Source: Pseudomonas paracarnis (GTDB taxonomy: Bacteria; Pseudomonadota; Gammaproteobacteria; Pseudomonadales; Pseudomonadaceae). Taken from it: a stretch of DNA of 64,000 nucleotides. Each line of letters opens with the position of its first letter. Within the stretch, counting starts at the first letter, position 1. The notes beneath the pieces were generated by a model that was not told the origin of the DNA, searched no databases, and was given only the letters and a program-made list of their open reading frames with translations. The position numbers and the translations under genes were made by a program. Location of the stretch: assembly GCF_904063055.1 (NCBI RefSeq), contig NZ_CAJFCN010000010.1, forward strand, positions 62,001 to 126,000. Direction: 5' to 3'. Of the stretch, positions 51,751 to 60,262 are shown in pieces.

Positions 51751-52467
51751 TCAGGCCTGTTCGCGGATGTAGCCCAGTTGCAAGGCTTTACGGATTGCGG
51801 ACTTGCCGTTGGTGACATTCAACTTGCTGAAGATATTCTTCATATGAAACTTTACCGTACGCGGGCTCATGGAGACCAAGAGCGCTATTTCGTTATAGGT
51901 CTTGCCCAGGCTGGTCCAGGACAATACCTCTGTTTCGCGAGGCGTCAGCACGGTTTCGCGTACAACAGGGGCAGGCGAGGTTGCACCACTTTCCAGCGCC
52001 TCGTCGTAAACCGAGACCAGCAGCATCTGCAGTTCGCTTTTGTTGGCCAGCACTCTTTCGCGAAACTGTTGATGCTCTCCGAAACTGCACAGGTTGAGAA
52101 TGGAATAAAAACCCTGGTTGCCATGCACAATAAAACTGGCGCCCTCGCCCACAGGCGCACACGGCCCCGGCACCGGCACCGCTTCTGCCGCAGGGGCCAG
52201 GATGTTTTCATCGCTCCAGAAAAACGGTTTTATGCGGCGCTTGGACAAGGACAACAAATGACCGCGTTGGTAAAAATCATCCGCCGCGTCACCGCGGTCC
52301 AGCGCATCGGGGTAATTGGTGATGATTTCCGCTTCGTCCAGCGTCGGCCCGCATTGATAAACCTCGAAATGCCCGAGGCCACGTCGACTCAGCTCGGCAT
52401 CGAGCAATTGACGCACATCAGCGGGCTGAATGAGCGTGTTGTTATTGGCTTGACCATCGCTTCGCAT
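51751..52467 (-). CDS. LuxR-family regulator with atypical autoinducer domain
   Basis: 238-aa transcription factor. The C-terminal HTH LTPRETEVLSWTSLGKTYNE through RTVKFHMKNIFSKLNV is a clear LuxR motif. The N-terminal half aligns with autoinducer-binding domains: NYP and PFFW correspond to LasR Y56 and W88, but at W60 and D73 of LasR this protein has Leu (NYPDAL and GHLLSL). Start ATG 52467 has AGGGA eight bases upstream. No luxI homologue is in the window. It probably controls the adjacent operon. Confidence 0.87.
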   Translation of the reverse strand: MRSDGQANNNTLIQPADVRQLLDAELSRRGLGHFEVYQCGPTLDEAEIITNYPDALDRGDAADDFYQRGHLLSLSKRRIKPFFWSDENILAPAAEAVPVPGPCAPVGEGASFIVHGNQGFYSILNLCSFGEHQQFRERVLANKSELQMLLVSVYDEALESGATSPAPVVRETVLTPRETEVLSWTSLGKTYNEIALLVSMSPRTVKFHMKNIFSKLNVTNGKSAIRKALQLGYIREQA

Positions 52468-52664
52468 GAATATCATCCCTGATGAGTGACAACGGGGTGA
52501 AGCTAGCGATCTGACGGAAGTGCTTCAATCCGGAAGCTTCTGATCAGAGCCGACCCACTCCGTAGGAAATTTCTCTAAACAGGGGAAAGAATGAAACACG
52601 CCTGACGGCCTTGTCCAGTGCTTCCGATGGCGAACCGACCGTGAGCAGCTATAGCGCCGCCTGA

Positions 52665-53750
52665 TCAGACCACCTGCGTCGCAAAGGCCTCGCGAAAACG
52701 CTCCATCTCCCGCGAGTTGCCCACCGTCACCCGCACCCAATGCGGCCAGTCCTTCCATACCCGCCCAACCAACACATTCTGCGCCGCCAACTGCTCAATC
52801 ACCTGCTCTGCCGGCCGCTTCACGTCGATCATGAAGCAGTTGCTGTGGGAGACGGTGCAGCTAAAGCCCCGGCCCTTGAGCCACGCGATTGTTTCATCGC
52901 GCAACCTGGCATTGAGCGCTTTGCGTTGGCCCACCAGTTGCGCGTCTTCCAGGCTGGCACGGGCGGCCAGCAAGCTGGCGCCGGCCGGGACGTTGTCGCC
53001 GCCAAACACCGCCAACCGCTCCAGCAACGCCGGGTGGCCGATCGCCAGGCCCAGGCGCGCACCGGCCATGCCGTAGATCTTGGAGAAGGTGCGCAGCACC
53101 AGCAGGTCGTCGTGGTCGTTGACCCAACTCACGCAACTGGGGGTATCGCAGAATTCGATATAAGCCTCGTCCACCACCAGCACGCTGCCCTTGGGTTTGT
53201 GCGCCAGGGCCCGCCGGATGGCATCGGTCGAGGTCAGGGTGCCGGTCGGGTTGTTCGGGTTACACAGGTACAACATGCCGGCCTGTGGGTCAGCCGCGAG
53301 CATGGCGGGCACATCATGGGCATGCTGGGCATCCAGGTTCACTTCATGCACCGGCGCCTTGATCGACTCGGCCGCCTGGCGCGGGACTTCGTAGGACGGC
53401 GTGGCCATCACCAGGCCGCGGGTCTGGCTGGCAAACGCCAGCACTGCGTAACGCAAGGCAGCCATCGAGCCGGCAAACACCCCGACGTTGTCTTCGGCTA
53501 TACCCTGTTGTTGGGCGAACAGCGCGGCCAATGCGTACATATCGGGGTAAGGGTAACGTCCGGACGCTGCAATCGCGCGCTGCATTGCCTGGCGAGCCGC
53601 GTCTGAAGGGCCGTAGGGGCTTTCGTTGTAATTGAGCAGCACCTGGTCAGATTTTGTCGGCGCTGGGCTGGCGAGGGCCCATTTGAGCTGCCCCATCACA
53701 GGCAGGGCCGCGCCCAGCGCGAGAAGGGATCGACGACTGACACGCACCAT
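52665..53750 (-). CDS. ptaA: Tat-exported class I aminotransferase, PtaA-like
   Basis: 361 aa. The N-terminus VSRRSLLALGAALPVM is a twin-arginine signal, cleaved near ALASPAP, so the enzyme works in the periplasm. It is a HisC-like fold I PLP enzyme: YLCNPNNPTGTL, VVDEAYIEF and the PLP lysine in RTFSKIYGMAGARLG. This matches PtaA of P. fluorescens, reported to transaminate the glutamate side chain of pyoverdine to alpha-ketoglutarate. The assignment is from recalled literature and domain layout. It is not in a pyoverdine cluster here. Confidence 0.75.
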   Translation of the reverse strand: MVRVSRRSLLALGAALPVMGQLKWALASPAPTKSDQVLLNYNESPYGPSDAARQAMQRAIAASGRYPYPDMYALAALFAQQQGIAEDNVGVFAGSMAALRYAVLAFASQTRGLVMATPSYEVPRQAAESIKAPVHEVNLDAQHAHDVPAMLAADPQAGMLYLCNPNNPTGTLTSTDAIRRALAHKPKGSVLVVDEAYIEFCDTPSCVSWVNDHDDLLVLRTFSKIYGMAGARLGLAIGHPALLERLAVFGGDNVPAGASLLAARASLEDAQLVGQRKALNARLRDETIAWLKGRGFSCTVSHSNCFMIDVKRPAEQVIEQLAAQNVLVGRVWKDWPHWVRVTVGNSREMERFREAFATQVV

Positions 53751-53961
53751 GGTGACTACTCCTTGTAGAGGCGCGAGGGATTCGCGCAGGCCGTATAGAA
53801 GACTATGACGAGAAAGCCGTTGCCTGATTTACCACCAAGGCGTATCCCTGCACTCAGCACTTTATTGTTATAGCGGGCGCATGCAACACTTTCACTGCCG
53901 CGAACCTTCAAGAACGGGTTCTGCCGGCATGGACTGATGACTAAATGGAAGTGGTGAGCAC

Positions 53962-54567
53962 TTGATACACAGACGGGAAAAAACCGAGCACTTGAAGAGC
54001 AACATCAAGTACTTGATCAAGAGTCGTGGCGAAACCCAGCTTTCGTTAAGCAGTGCCGCCGGCCTGACCAGGACCACCATCTACAACATCCTGGAAGGCA
54101 AGGTCGTTAACGTACAGCAGTCGACCATTCGCAAAATCTCGGACTTCTTCGGCGTCTCCTACGAAGAAATCGAGACCATCAGTTTTGAGGCCAAGGAAGT
54201 CATCGAGAGCAATGTTTCCCCACTGGGTAACAAGAACCCGGCGGCAGTGCCTGTGCTCAAGGAAAGCCTGCTCATGCAGAACCTGGGCAAGCGCATCGGT
54301 GAACTGGCCACGCTTCATCCGCTGACGTACTACTTCGGCAGCGCCTGCAACTTGATCGGCGTGCGCCTGGAGCACGGGATTCCGGGCCTCAATGAACCGG
54401 GGGACTTGCTGATCGTGCAGAAAGGCTCGTCGAGCGACGATAAAGAAAAGCTGGTGTACGACCGCGCCACCAAGAAGCTGTTCATCACCCTCGAACCCTG
54501 CGGGAACTCAGAGCGTTTGTGTGTCATCGGCGACATCCTTGAGGAGCGCTTCAATGACAACGTCTGA
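53962..54567 (+). CDS. XRE-family regulator
   Basis: 201 aa. N-terminal HTH_3 (SNIKYLIKSRGETQLSLSSA, then AGLTRTTIYNILEGKV) spans residues about 10-70. The C-terminal 100 aa contain GVRLEHGIPGLNEPGDLLIV, recalling LexA/S24-type beta folds, but no Ser-Lys dyad is evident. TTG 53962 is used as start, with GGTGAG nearby; the next candidate is a TTG within the coding part. The 3' end overlaps the transporter by 14 bases, so they are co-translated. Confidence 0.82.
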   Translation: MIHRREKTEHLKSNIKYLIKSRGETQLSLSSAAGLTRTTIYNILEGKVVNVQQSTIRKISDFFGVSYEEIETISFEAKEVIESNVSPLGNKNPAAVPVLKESLLMQNLGKRIGELATLHPLTYYFGSACNLIGVRLEHGIPGLNEPGDLLIVQKGSSSDDKEKLVYDRATKKLFITLEPCGNSERLCVIGDILEERFNDNV

Positions 54568-55417
54568 GGGCGCCGTGGAAAACAGCAAATACAAGTTACT
54601 GGGCTTTGAAAACGACAAACGCCTGGCGGTGATCATGGTGATCGCCACGGGCAAGGTCCTCAAGATCAAGCTGAGTGAAGTGCTCAGCAGTGAAATGATG
54701 GACAACTTCAACAAGATGGAAATCAAGAACCTGTACAAAAAGTTCTACTCCCAAGGCGGGACACTGACCGCCTACGATATAAACGACCGCAATGAAAACT
54801 CCTGGATGATCTACATCATCCTGAACTTGCTGCTGTTCACCTTCTATATCTTCACCAGCATTGCCGCGACCAAACCGATTTACCTGGAGTCGTTGGGCAT
54901 CATCGTCACGCCGGGCACGTTCCTGTACCCGCTGACCTTCTTGATCGTGGACTTGCTCAACGAGAATTTTGGCTTGCGCCTGGCCAGGCGAGCCATTCTG
55001 TTTGCGTTTGCCAGCAACGCGATGATCATCATCCTGCTGTATGGCTCCACGTTCCTGCCGGGGCTACCGGGCTGGAAGCTGGATGGGCCTTATACCGACG
55101 TGATCCTGCAAGTGTCGTCGGTGCTGGTGGCCTCTTCGGTGTCGTTCCTGGTGTCGGAGAATATAAATTCCTATTTGCTGTGCAAGATCAAGGAGCTGAC
55201 CAACTCCAGGTACCTATACCTGCGGATATTCCTCAGTACGTTCTTTGCAGTGATTATCGACAGCTTCCTGTTCTGCTTTATCGCCTTCTACGGGGCGATG
55301 CAGACCAGCGACATACTCAGCATGATCTATGTACAGATCGCGATCAAAGTCGGCTTTGCGTTCTTCAACATCCTGCCTGCCTACGGGGCACGTTCATTGT
55401 TCAAGCGCTATCAATAA
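54554..55417 (+). CDS. VUT/YhhQ-family queuosine precursor transporter with N-terminal extension
   Basis: 287 aa. About the first 85 residues are soluble (KYKLLGFENDKRLAVIMVIA) and do not belong to the usual ~220-aa YhhQ. The remainder has six or so TM helices with ATKPIYLESLGIIVTPGTFLYPLTFLIVDLLNENFG-type features; the segments YPLTFLIVDLLNENFGLRLA and VSFLVSENINSYLLCKIKEL carry the family signature. It would import preQ0 or preQ1. ATG 54554 has GAGGAG upstream. Next to queC, which supports the substrate. Confidence 0.84.
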   Translation: MTTSEGAVENSKYKLLGFENDKRLAVIMVIATGKVLKIKLSEVLSSEMMDNFNKMEIKNLYKKFYSQGGTLTAYDINDRNENSWMIYIILNLLLFTFYIFTSIAATKPIYLESLGIIVTPGTFLYPLTFLIVDLLNENFGLRLARRAILFAFASNAMIIILLYGSTFLPGLPGWKLDGPYTDVILQVSSVLVASSVSFLVSENINSYLLCKIKELTNSRYLYLRIFLSTFFAVIIDSFLFCFIAFYGAMQTSDILSMIYVQIAIKVGFAFFNILPAYGARSLFKRYQ

Positions 55418-55420
55418 TCC

Positions 55421-55520
55421 TGTAAGAGCGAGCTTGCTCGCGAAGAACCCGAGCGCGCCGCGTTCAACCCGATGCGCTGCGTTATCGTTGACGTTCTTCG
55501 CGAGCAAGCTCGCTCCTACA
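55421..55520. repeat. Inverted REP-type doublet
   Basis: Arms starting TGTAAGAGCGAGCTTGCTCG (55421) and ending CGAGCAAGCTCGCTCCTACA (55520) face each other over about 45 bases. The inner part includes the 21-base segment that reappears inverted at 56280-56300. Between the transporter and queC. Confidence 0.82.
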
Positions 55521-55524
55521 AGGG

Positions 55525-56223
55525 TTATTTCAGCTGCAACTTGTGCTTGAGGCTCTGCATGACAGTTGTCTTGTTCTGCAGGTAGTCATTCAAGCCCCGA
55601 GCGCGCAGGTTGCACGCGTCACACTCGCCACAGCCGGTACCGATGATGCCGTTGTAGCAAGTCAGCGTCTGCTCGCGCACCAGCTCCAGTTGCCCGTGGT
55701 AGTCGGCCAGGGCCCAGGTTTCGGCCTTGTTCAGCCACATCAACGGGGTGTCGAGGCGCACGTCGTATTCCATGCCCAGTTTGAGGGCCTGGTTGAGTGC
55801 TTTGACAAACTCATCCCGGCAATCTGGGTAGCCTGAGAAGTCGGTTTCGCACACACCGGTGATGACGGTCTCGGCCTTCACTTGATAGGCGTAGATCGCA
55901 GCCAGGGTCAGGAACAGGATGTTGCGCCCCGGCACAAAGGTACTCGGCAGGCTTTCACCCGAGCTGTTCACGGTCGGTACCGGGATGTTGTCGCGCGTCA
56001 GGCTGCTGATCGCCAGCTCATTGAGCAGGGACACATCCATCACTTTGTGCACAGTGGCCCCCAACTGCTTGGCCAGCTTCTGGGCCACTTCGATTTCTGC
56101 CACATGGCGCTGGCCGTAATCAAAGGTAATGCAGTGCACTTCGTCATACAGCGGCAGGGCCTGGATCAGACAGGTGGTCGAATCCTGCCCGCCACTGAAG
56201 ACCATCACGGCTTTTTTACTCAT
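55525..56223 (-). CDS. queC: 7-cyano-7-deazaguanine synthase
   Basis: Converts CDG to preQ0 with ATP and ammonia. It has 232 aa: SGGQDSTTCLIQALP (PP-loop), DYGQRHVAEIEVAQKLA, and a zinc site in TGCGECDACNLRARGL. It is convergent with the transporter and the two form a queuosine-precursor locus; tgt and queA are 28 kb away. Confidence 0.96.
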   Translation of the reverse strand: MSKKAVMVFSGGQDSTTCLIQALPLYDEVHCITFDYGQRHVAEIEVAQKLAKQLGATVHKVMDVSLLNELAISSLTRDNIPVPTVNSSGESLPSTFVPGRNILFLTLAAIYAYQVKAETVITGVCETDFSGYPDCRDEFVKALNQALKLGMEYDVRLDTPLMWLNKAETWALADYHGQLELVREQTLTCYNGIIGTGCGECDACNLRARGLNDYLQNKTTVMQSLKHKLQLK

Positions 56224-56279
56224 TGCATTGCTTCCTGCATTTGTAGAATTGGGATGTAGGAGTGCGCTCGCTCGCCAAA

Positions 56280-56300
56280 AACGTCAACGATAACGCAGCG
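56280..56300. repeat. 21-base inverted copy of a segment at 55475-55495
   Basis: Starts AACGTCAACGATAACGCAGC and is a perfect inverse of 55475-55495. The preceding TGTAGGAGTGCGCTCGCTCG is a single degraded REP arm. The two copies flank queC. Confidence 0.75.
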
Positions 56301-56324
56301 TATCCGGTTTAGCGCAGCGCTCAA

Positions 56325-56363
56325 TAAAAAACCCCGCGCGACTTTCGAAGGCGGGGCTTTTTT
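56325..56363. terminator. Bidirectional terminator downstream of cyoE
   Basis: CCCCGC (56332-56337) pairs with GCGGGG (56351-56356) around a 13-base loop. A runs before and T runs after make it usable in both directions. It lies 14-50 bases past the cyoE stop on the minus strand. Confidence 0.75.
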
Positions 56364-56376
56364 ACCGCAAGACCAC

Positions 56377-57264
56377 TCAGTGGGCGTAGGTCAGCAACAG
56401 CTCTTTCGGCACTTGGAAATCCAGGGACATCATCACGCTGAGCGCGGTGATGGTGAAAATCGAGAACACGAACAGCTTGCGCGCCCAGACGGTGTCATCC
56501 ACCGCCTTGTAGCCGGTCCAGGCCATGTACAACCAGTACATACCCATCGCGGCGGCGACGGCGAGGTAGCTCATGCCGGCGTAGCCACTGAAGGTCAACA
56601 TCAAGGTCGCCACGAGGAAGGCCAGGATGTAGAGCAGGATGTGTTTCTTGGCCACCTGGATGCCACGCTTGACCGGCAATACCGGAATCGACGCAGCCAG
56701 GTAGTCATTGAAGCGGAAAATCGCGATGGCGTAGGAATGCGGCATCTGCCACAGGCTGAACATCACCAGCAGCACCAGCGCGGCCATGTCGAAGCTATTG
56801 GTCACAGCCACATAACCAATCACCGGCGGCATCGCCCCCGACAGACTGCCCACCAGCGTGCCGTGAACCGACTTGCGCTTGAGGTACAGGCTGTAGAGAC
56901 CGACGTAGATGACAAAGCCAATCACGGCAAACAGCGCCGCCAACGGGTTGGCCACCTTGTACAACAGGGCCACACCGGCAACACCCAGGACGGTCGCAAA
57001 GATCAGTGCCAGCTTCAGGGAAATAAGCCCCTGGACCAGCACGCGATTCTTGGTGCGCTCCATCTTGATATCGATGTCACGGTCGATGCAGTTGTTGAAT
57101 ACGCAACCGGAAGCAACCACCAGGGACGTACCGATCATTGCTGCCAGGAAGATGGCCAGATCGACATGTCCCTTGGAGGCCAGGAAGAAACCGCCCGCCA
57201 CAGAAAGCACGTTACCGAAAATGATCCCCGGTTTGGTGATTTGGATAAAGTGCTTAAGCGACAT
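56377..57264 (-). CDS. cyoE: Protoheme IX farnesyltransferase (heme O synthase)
   Basis: Integral membrane UbiA-family prenyltransferase that makes heme O for the cyo oxidase. It has 295 aa with eight or nine TM segments. The substrate-binding Asp motif is in VFNNCIDRDIDIKMERTKNR, residues about 53-72. Last gene of cyoABCDE, 11 bases after cyoD. Confidence 0.96.
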   Translation of the reverse strand: MSLKHFIQITKPGIIFGNVLSVAGGFFLASKGHVDLAIFLAAMIGTSLVVASGCVFNNCIDRDIDIKMERTKNRVLVQGLISLKLALIFATVLGVAGVALLYKVANPLAALFAVIGFVIYVGLYSLYLKRKSVHGTLVGSLSGAMPPVIGYVAVTNSFDMAALVLLVMFSLWQMPHSYAIAIFRFNDYLAASIPVLPVKRGIQVAKKHILLYILAFLVATLMLTFSGYAGMSYLAVAAAMGMYWLYMAWTGYKAVDDTVWARKLFVFSIFTITALSVMMSLDFQVPKELLLTYAH

Positions 57265-57275
57265 CGGGTCTTACC

Positions 57276-57611
57276 TCACTTCGCCATCATGTAGGTGTGG
57301 ATGCTGAACATGATCCACAGCGACAGACCAACCAGCAGAACGATCACCAGGCCTGCGAACACAAACGCGATCACGTTCTCGCGCTGCTCTTTGGAGCGGT
57401 CCAGGTGCAGGAAGTACACCAGGTGAACCAGAACCTGAATCACCGCGAACGCCAGGACGATCATCAAGGTGATCGACTTCGGCAAGGTTGGGTACATCAC
57501 CAGGCCGAACGGGATCAGGGTCAGGATGACCGACAGGATGAAGCCGATGGCGTAAGACTTTACGCTGCCGTGGCTTGAATCGTGGCTGTCATGGGAGTGT
57601 GCATTAGCCAT
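57276..57611 (-). CDS. cyoD: Cytochrome o ubiquinol oxidase subunit IV
   Basis: 111-aa small subunit with three TM helices (KSYAIGFILSVILTLIPFGLV, SITLMIVLAFAVIQVLVHLVYF, NVIAFVFAGLVIVLLVGLSLW in shortened form). The N-terminus is His/Ser-rich (AHSHDSHDSSHGSV). It shares one base with the cyoC stop. Confidence 0.94.
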   Translation of the reverse strand: MANAHSHDSHDSSHGSVKSYAIGFILSVILTLIPFGLVMYPTLPKSITLMIVLAFAVIQVLVHLVYFLHLDRSKEQRENVIAFVFAGLVIVLLVGLSLWIMFSIHTYMMAK

Positions 57612-58237
57612 TACAGAGTCCCCATCAAGTAAACGACGGTGAATACGCAGATCCAGACCACGTCCAGGAAGTGCCAGAACAGGCTCAGGCAGCTCAGGCG
57701 GGTCTTGTTGGTGTTGGTCAGGCCGTGCTTATTGACCTGATACATCATCACTGCCATCCACAGCAGGCCAGCGGATACGTGCAGACCGTGGGTGCCGACC
57801 AGCGTGAAGAACGCCGACAGGAAACCGGAACGGTGCGGGCCGTAGCCTTCGGAGATCAGCAGGTGGAACTCGTTGATCTCCATGCCGATGAAGCCCAGGC
57901 CGAACAGGAAGGTCAGGCCCAGCCAGCTCAGTACGCCCTTCTTGTTGCCCTTGTAGAAGGCCAACATGGCGAAGCCGTAGGTGATCGAACTGAACAACAG
58001 CAAGGCGGTTTCGCCGAGCACGTAAGGCAGTTCGAAGATGTCGTGGCCCGACGGGCCACCCGCTACGTTGTTTACCAGTACCGCGTACACCGCGAAGATC
58101 GACGCAAACAAGATGCAGTCGGTCATCAGGTAGAGCCAGAAACCGTAGACGGTTATTGGCCCCGAGTCGTGGTGGTGGTCATCGTGCCCATGGTCATCGA
58201 CATGGGCGTGTCCAGCATTGGTCACTAAGTTCGACAT
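57611..58237 (-). CDS. cyoC: Cytochrome o ubiquinol oxidase subunit III
   Basis: 208-aa five-helix subunit. His-rich N-terminus (GHAHVDDHGHDDHHHDSGP). Membrane helices include GFWLYLMTDCILFASIFAVY and GPHRSGFLSAFFTLVGTHGL. It follows cyoB by three bases. Confidence 0.95.
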   Translation of the reverse strand: MSNLVTNAGHAHVDDHGHDDHHHDSGPITVYGFWLYLMTDCILFASIFAVYAVLVNNVAGGPSGHDIFELPYVLGETALLLFSSITYGFAMLAFYKGNKKGVLSWLGLTFLFGLGFIGMEINEFHLLISEGYGPHRSGFLSAFFTLVGTHGLHVSAGLLWMAVMMYQVNKHGLTNTNKTRLSCLSLFWHFLDVVWICVFTVVYLMGTL

Positions 58238-58240
58238 GGT

Positions 58241-60259
58241 TTAAGCCTGTTCCAACGAGGTTTCTACACGGTTGGCCGGGATCTTCTTCTCGGCTACCAG
58301 GCGAGCGTGCTGCTCGGCTTCGATGCGTTCGATCGTTTCGACCGGCACCATGTAGCCTTGATCATCACGGGCAGCGTGAATGATGAAGTAACCGATAGTG
58401 CCCACCAGGCTCGCGATTGCCAGCCACCAGATGTGCCAGATCATCGCGAAACCGAACACGGTCAACAGCGCACCCATCACCACGCCAGTGGCGGTGTTGT
58501 TTGGCATGTGGATCGGCTCGTAGTGCTTGGGCTTCTGGTACGCAGTACCGTCTTCCTTGGCTTCGGTGAACGCATCAATGGTGTTCGCAGTAGGGATCAC
58601 GGCGAAGTTGTAGAACGGTGGTGGCGACGAGGTCGACCATTCCAGGGTGTGGCCGTTCCATGGGTCGCCGGATTCGCACATGTTCTGCTTGCGATCACGC
58701 ACGCTGACGTACAGCTGGATCAGCTGGCAGGCGATACCCACAGCGATCATCACCGCACCGAACATGGCAACGTACAGGTATGGTACCCACTCAGGGTTGG
58801 TGGTGGCGTTCAGACGACGGGTCATGCCCATGAAGCCCAGTGCATAGAGCGGCATGAACGCGACGAAGAAGCCCGAGATCCAGAACCAGAACGCAGCCTT
58901 GCCCCAACCTTCGTGCAGCTTGAAGCCGAACGCTTTCGGGAAGTAGAAGCTGAAACCAGCGATGTAGCCGAATACCGCACCACCGATGATCACGTTGTGG
59001 AAGTGAGCGATCACGAACAGGCTGTTGTGCAGCACGAAGTCAGCACCCGGGATGGCCAGCAGTACGCCGGTCATGCCGCCGATGGCGAAGGTCACCATGA
59101 AGCCCAGGGTCCACAGAACCTGGCTGGTCATGCGCAGACGACCGTGGTAGATGGTGAACAGCCAGTTGAATAGCTTCACCCCCGTCGGGATGGAAATCAG
59201 CATCGTCGCCAGGCCGAAGAAGGCGTTGACGCTGGCCCCCGAGCCCATGGTGAAGAAGTGGTGCAGCCATACCATGAAGCCCAGTACGGAGATTGCGCCC
59301 GAGGCGTAGACCATCGAGTGGTGACCGAACAGGCGCTTGCCGGTAAAGGTCGAGATCACTTCGGAGAAGATACCGAACGCCGGCAGGATCAGGATGTACA
59401 CCTCAGGGTGACCCCATGCCCAGAACAGGTTCACGTACATCATTGGATTGCCACCAAGTTCATTGGTGAAAATGTGGAAATCCAGGTAACGGTCAAGCGA
59501 CAGCAGCGCCATGGTAGCGGCCAGGATCGGGAACGAAGCCACGATCAGCACGTTTGCCCAGGTGCAGGTCCAGGTGAAGATCGGCATGTCCATCAGTTTC
59601 ATGCCAGGGGCGCGCATTTTCAGGACGGTGGCCAGGAAGTTGACCCCCGTCAATGTCGTCCCGAGCCCTGATAACTGTAGCGCCCAGATGTAGTAGTCCA
59701 CACCCACGCCCGGACTGTATTGCAAGCCCGACAATGGCGGATACGCAACCCAGCCGGTCTTGGCGAATTCGCCGACGCCCAGGGAAACGTTGATCAGCAC
59801 CACGCCGGAAACCAGCAGCCAGAAGCTCAGGGAGTTCAGGAACGGGTAGGCAACGTCACGCGCACCAATCTGCAGCGGCAAGGCAAGGTTCATCAAGCCG
59901 GTGAAGAATGGCATCGCCATGAAGATGATCATGATCACACCGTGAGCGGTGAAGATCTGGTCATAGTGTTCAGGTGGCAGGTAGCCAGGCGAACCCTCGG
60001 TGGCCATGGCCAACTGGGTACGCATCATGATGGCGTCGGCAAAACCACGCAGCAGCATGACCATGGCAACGATGACGTACATGACGCCGATTTTCTTGTG
60101 GTCGACCGAGGTCAACCACTCGGTCCACAAGTAGGACCACTTCTTGAAATAGGTGATACCCGCAACCAGCGCCAAACCACCCAGCGCGATCATGGCGATA
60201 GTCACCATTACGATCGGCTCGTGGAATGGGACCGCGTCCCAACTTAATTTACCAAACAT
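58241..60259 (-). CDS. cyoB: Cytochrome o ubiquinol oxidase subunit I
   Basis: Catalytic haem-copper subunit that reduces oxygen and pumps protons. It has 672 aa and about 15 TM helices. GHPEVYILILPAFG carries the His-Tyr cross-link; WLHHFFTMG holds two CuB His; VIAHFHNVIIGG holds the haem ligands. It is 3 bases from cyoA. Confidence 0.98.
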   Translation of the reverse strand: MFGKLSWDAVPFHEPIVMVTIAMIALGGLALVAGITYFKKWSYLWTEWLTSVDHKKIGVMYVIVAMVMLLRGFADAIMMRTQLAMATEGSPGYLPPEHYDQIFTAHGVIMIIFMAMPFFTGLMNLALPLQIGARDVAYPFLNSLSFWLLVSGVVLINVSLGVGEFAKTGWVAYPPLSGLQYSPGVGVDYYIWALQLSGLGTTLTGVNFLATVLKMRAPGMKLMDMPIFTWTCTWANVLIVASFPILAATMALLSLDRYLDFHIFTNELGGNPMMYVNLFWAWGHPEVYILILPAFGIFSEVISTFTGKRLFGHHSMVYASGAISVLGFMVWLHHFFTMGSGASVNAFFGLATMLISIPTGVKLFNWLFTIYHGRLRMTSQVLWTLGFMVTFAIGGMTGVLLAIPGADFVLHNSLFVIAHFHNVIIGGAVFGYIAGFSFYFPKAFGFKLHEGWGKAAFWFWISGFFVAFMPLYALGFMGMTRRLNATTNPEWVPYLYVAMFGAVMIAVGIACQLIQLYVSVRDRKQNMCESGDPWNGHTLEWSTSSPPPFYNFAVIPTANTIDAFTEAKEDGTAYQKPKHYEPIHMPNNTATGVVMGALLTVFGFAMIWHIWWLAIASLVGTIGYFIIHAARDDQGYMVPVETIERIEAEQHARLVAEKKIPANRVETSLEQA

Positions 60260-60262
60260 CGT

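Noticed and set aside
52665..53750. Histidinol-phosphate aminotransferase (hisC)
   Set aside because: The Tat signal and lack of his neighbours point to an exported enzyme rather than HisC.
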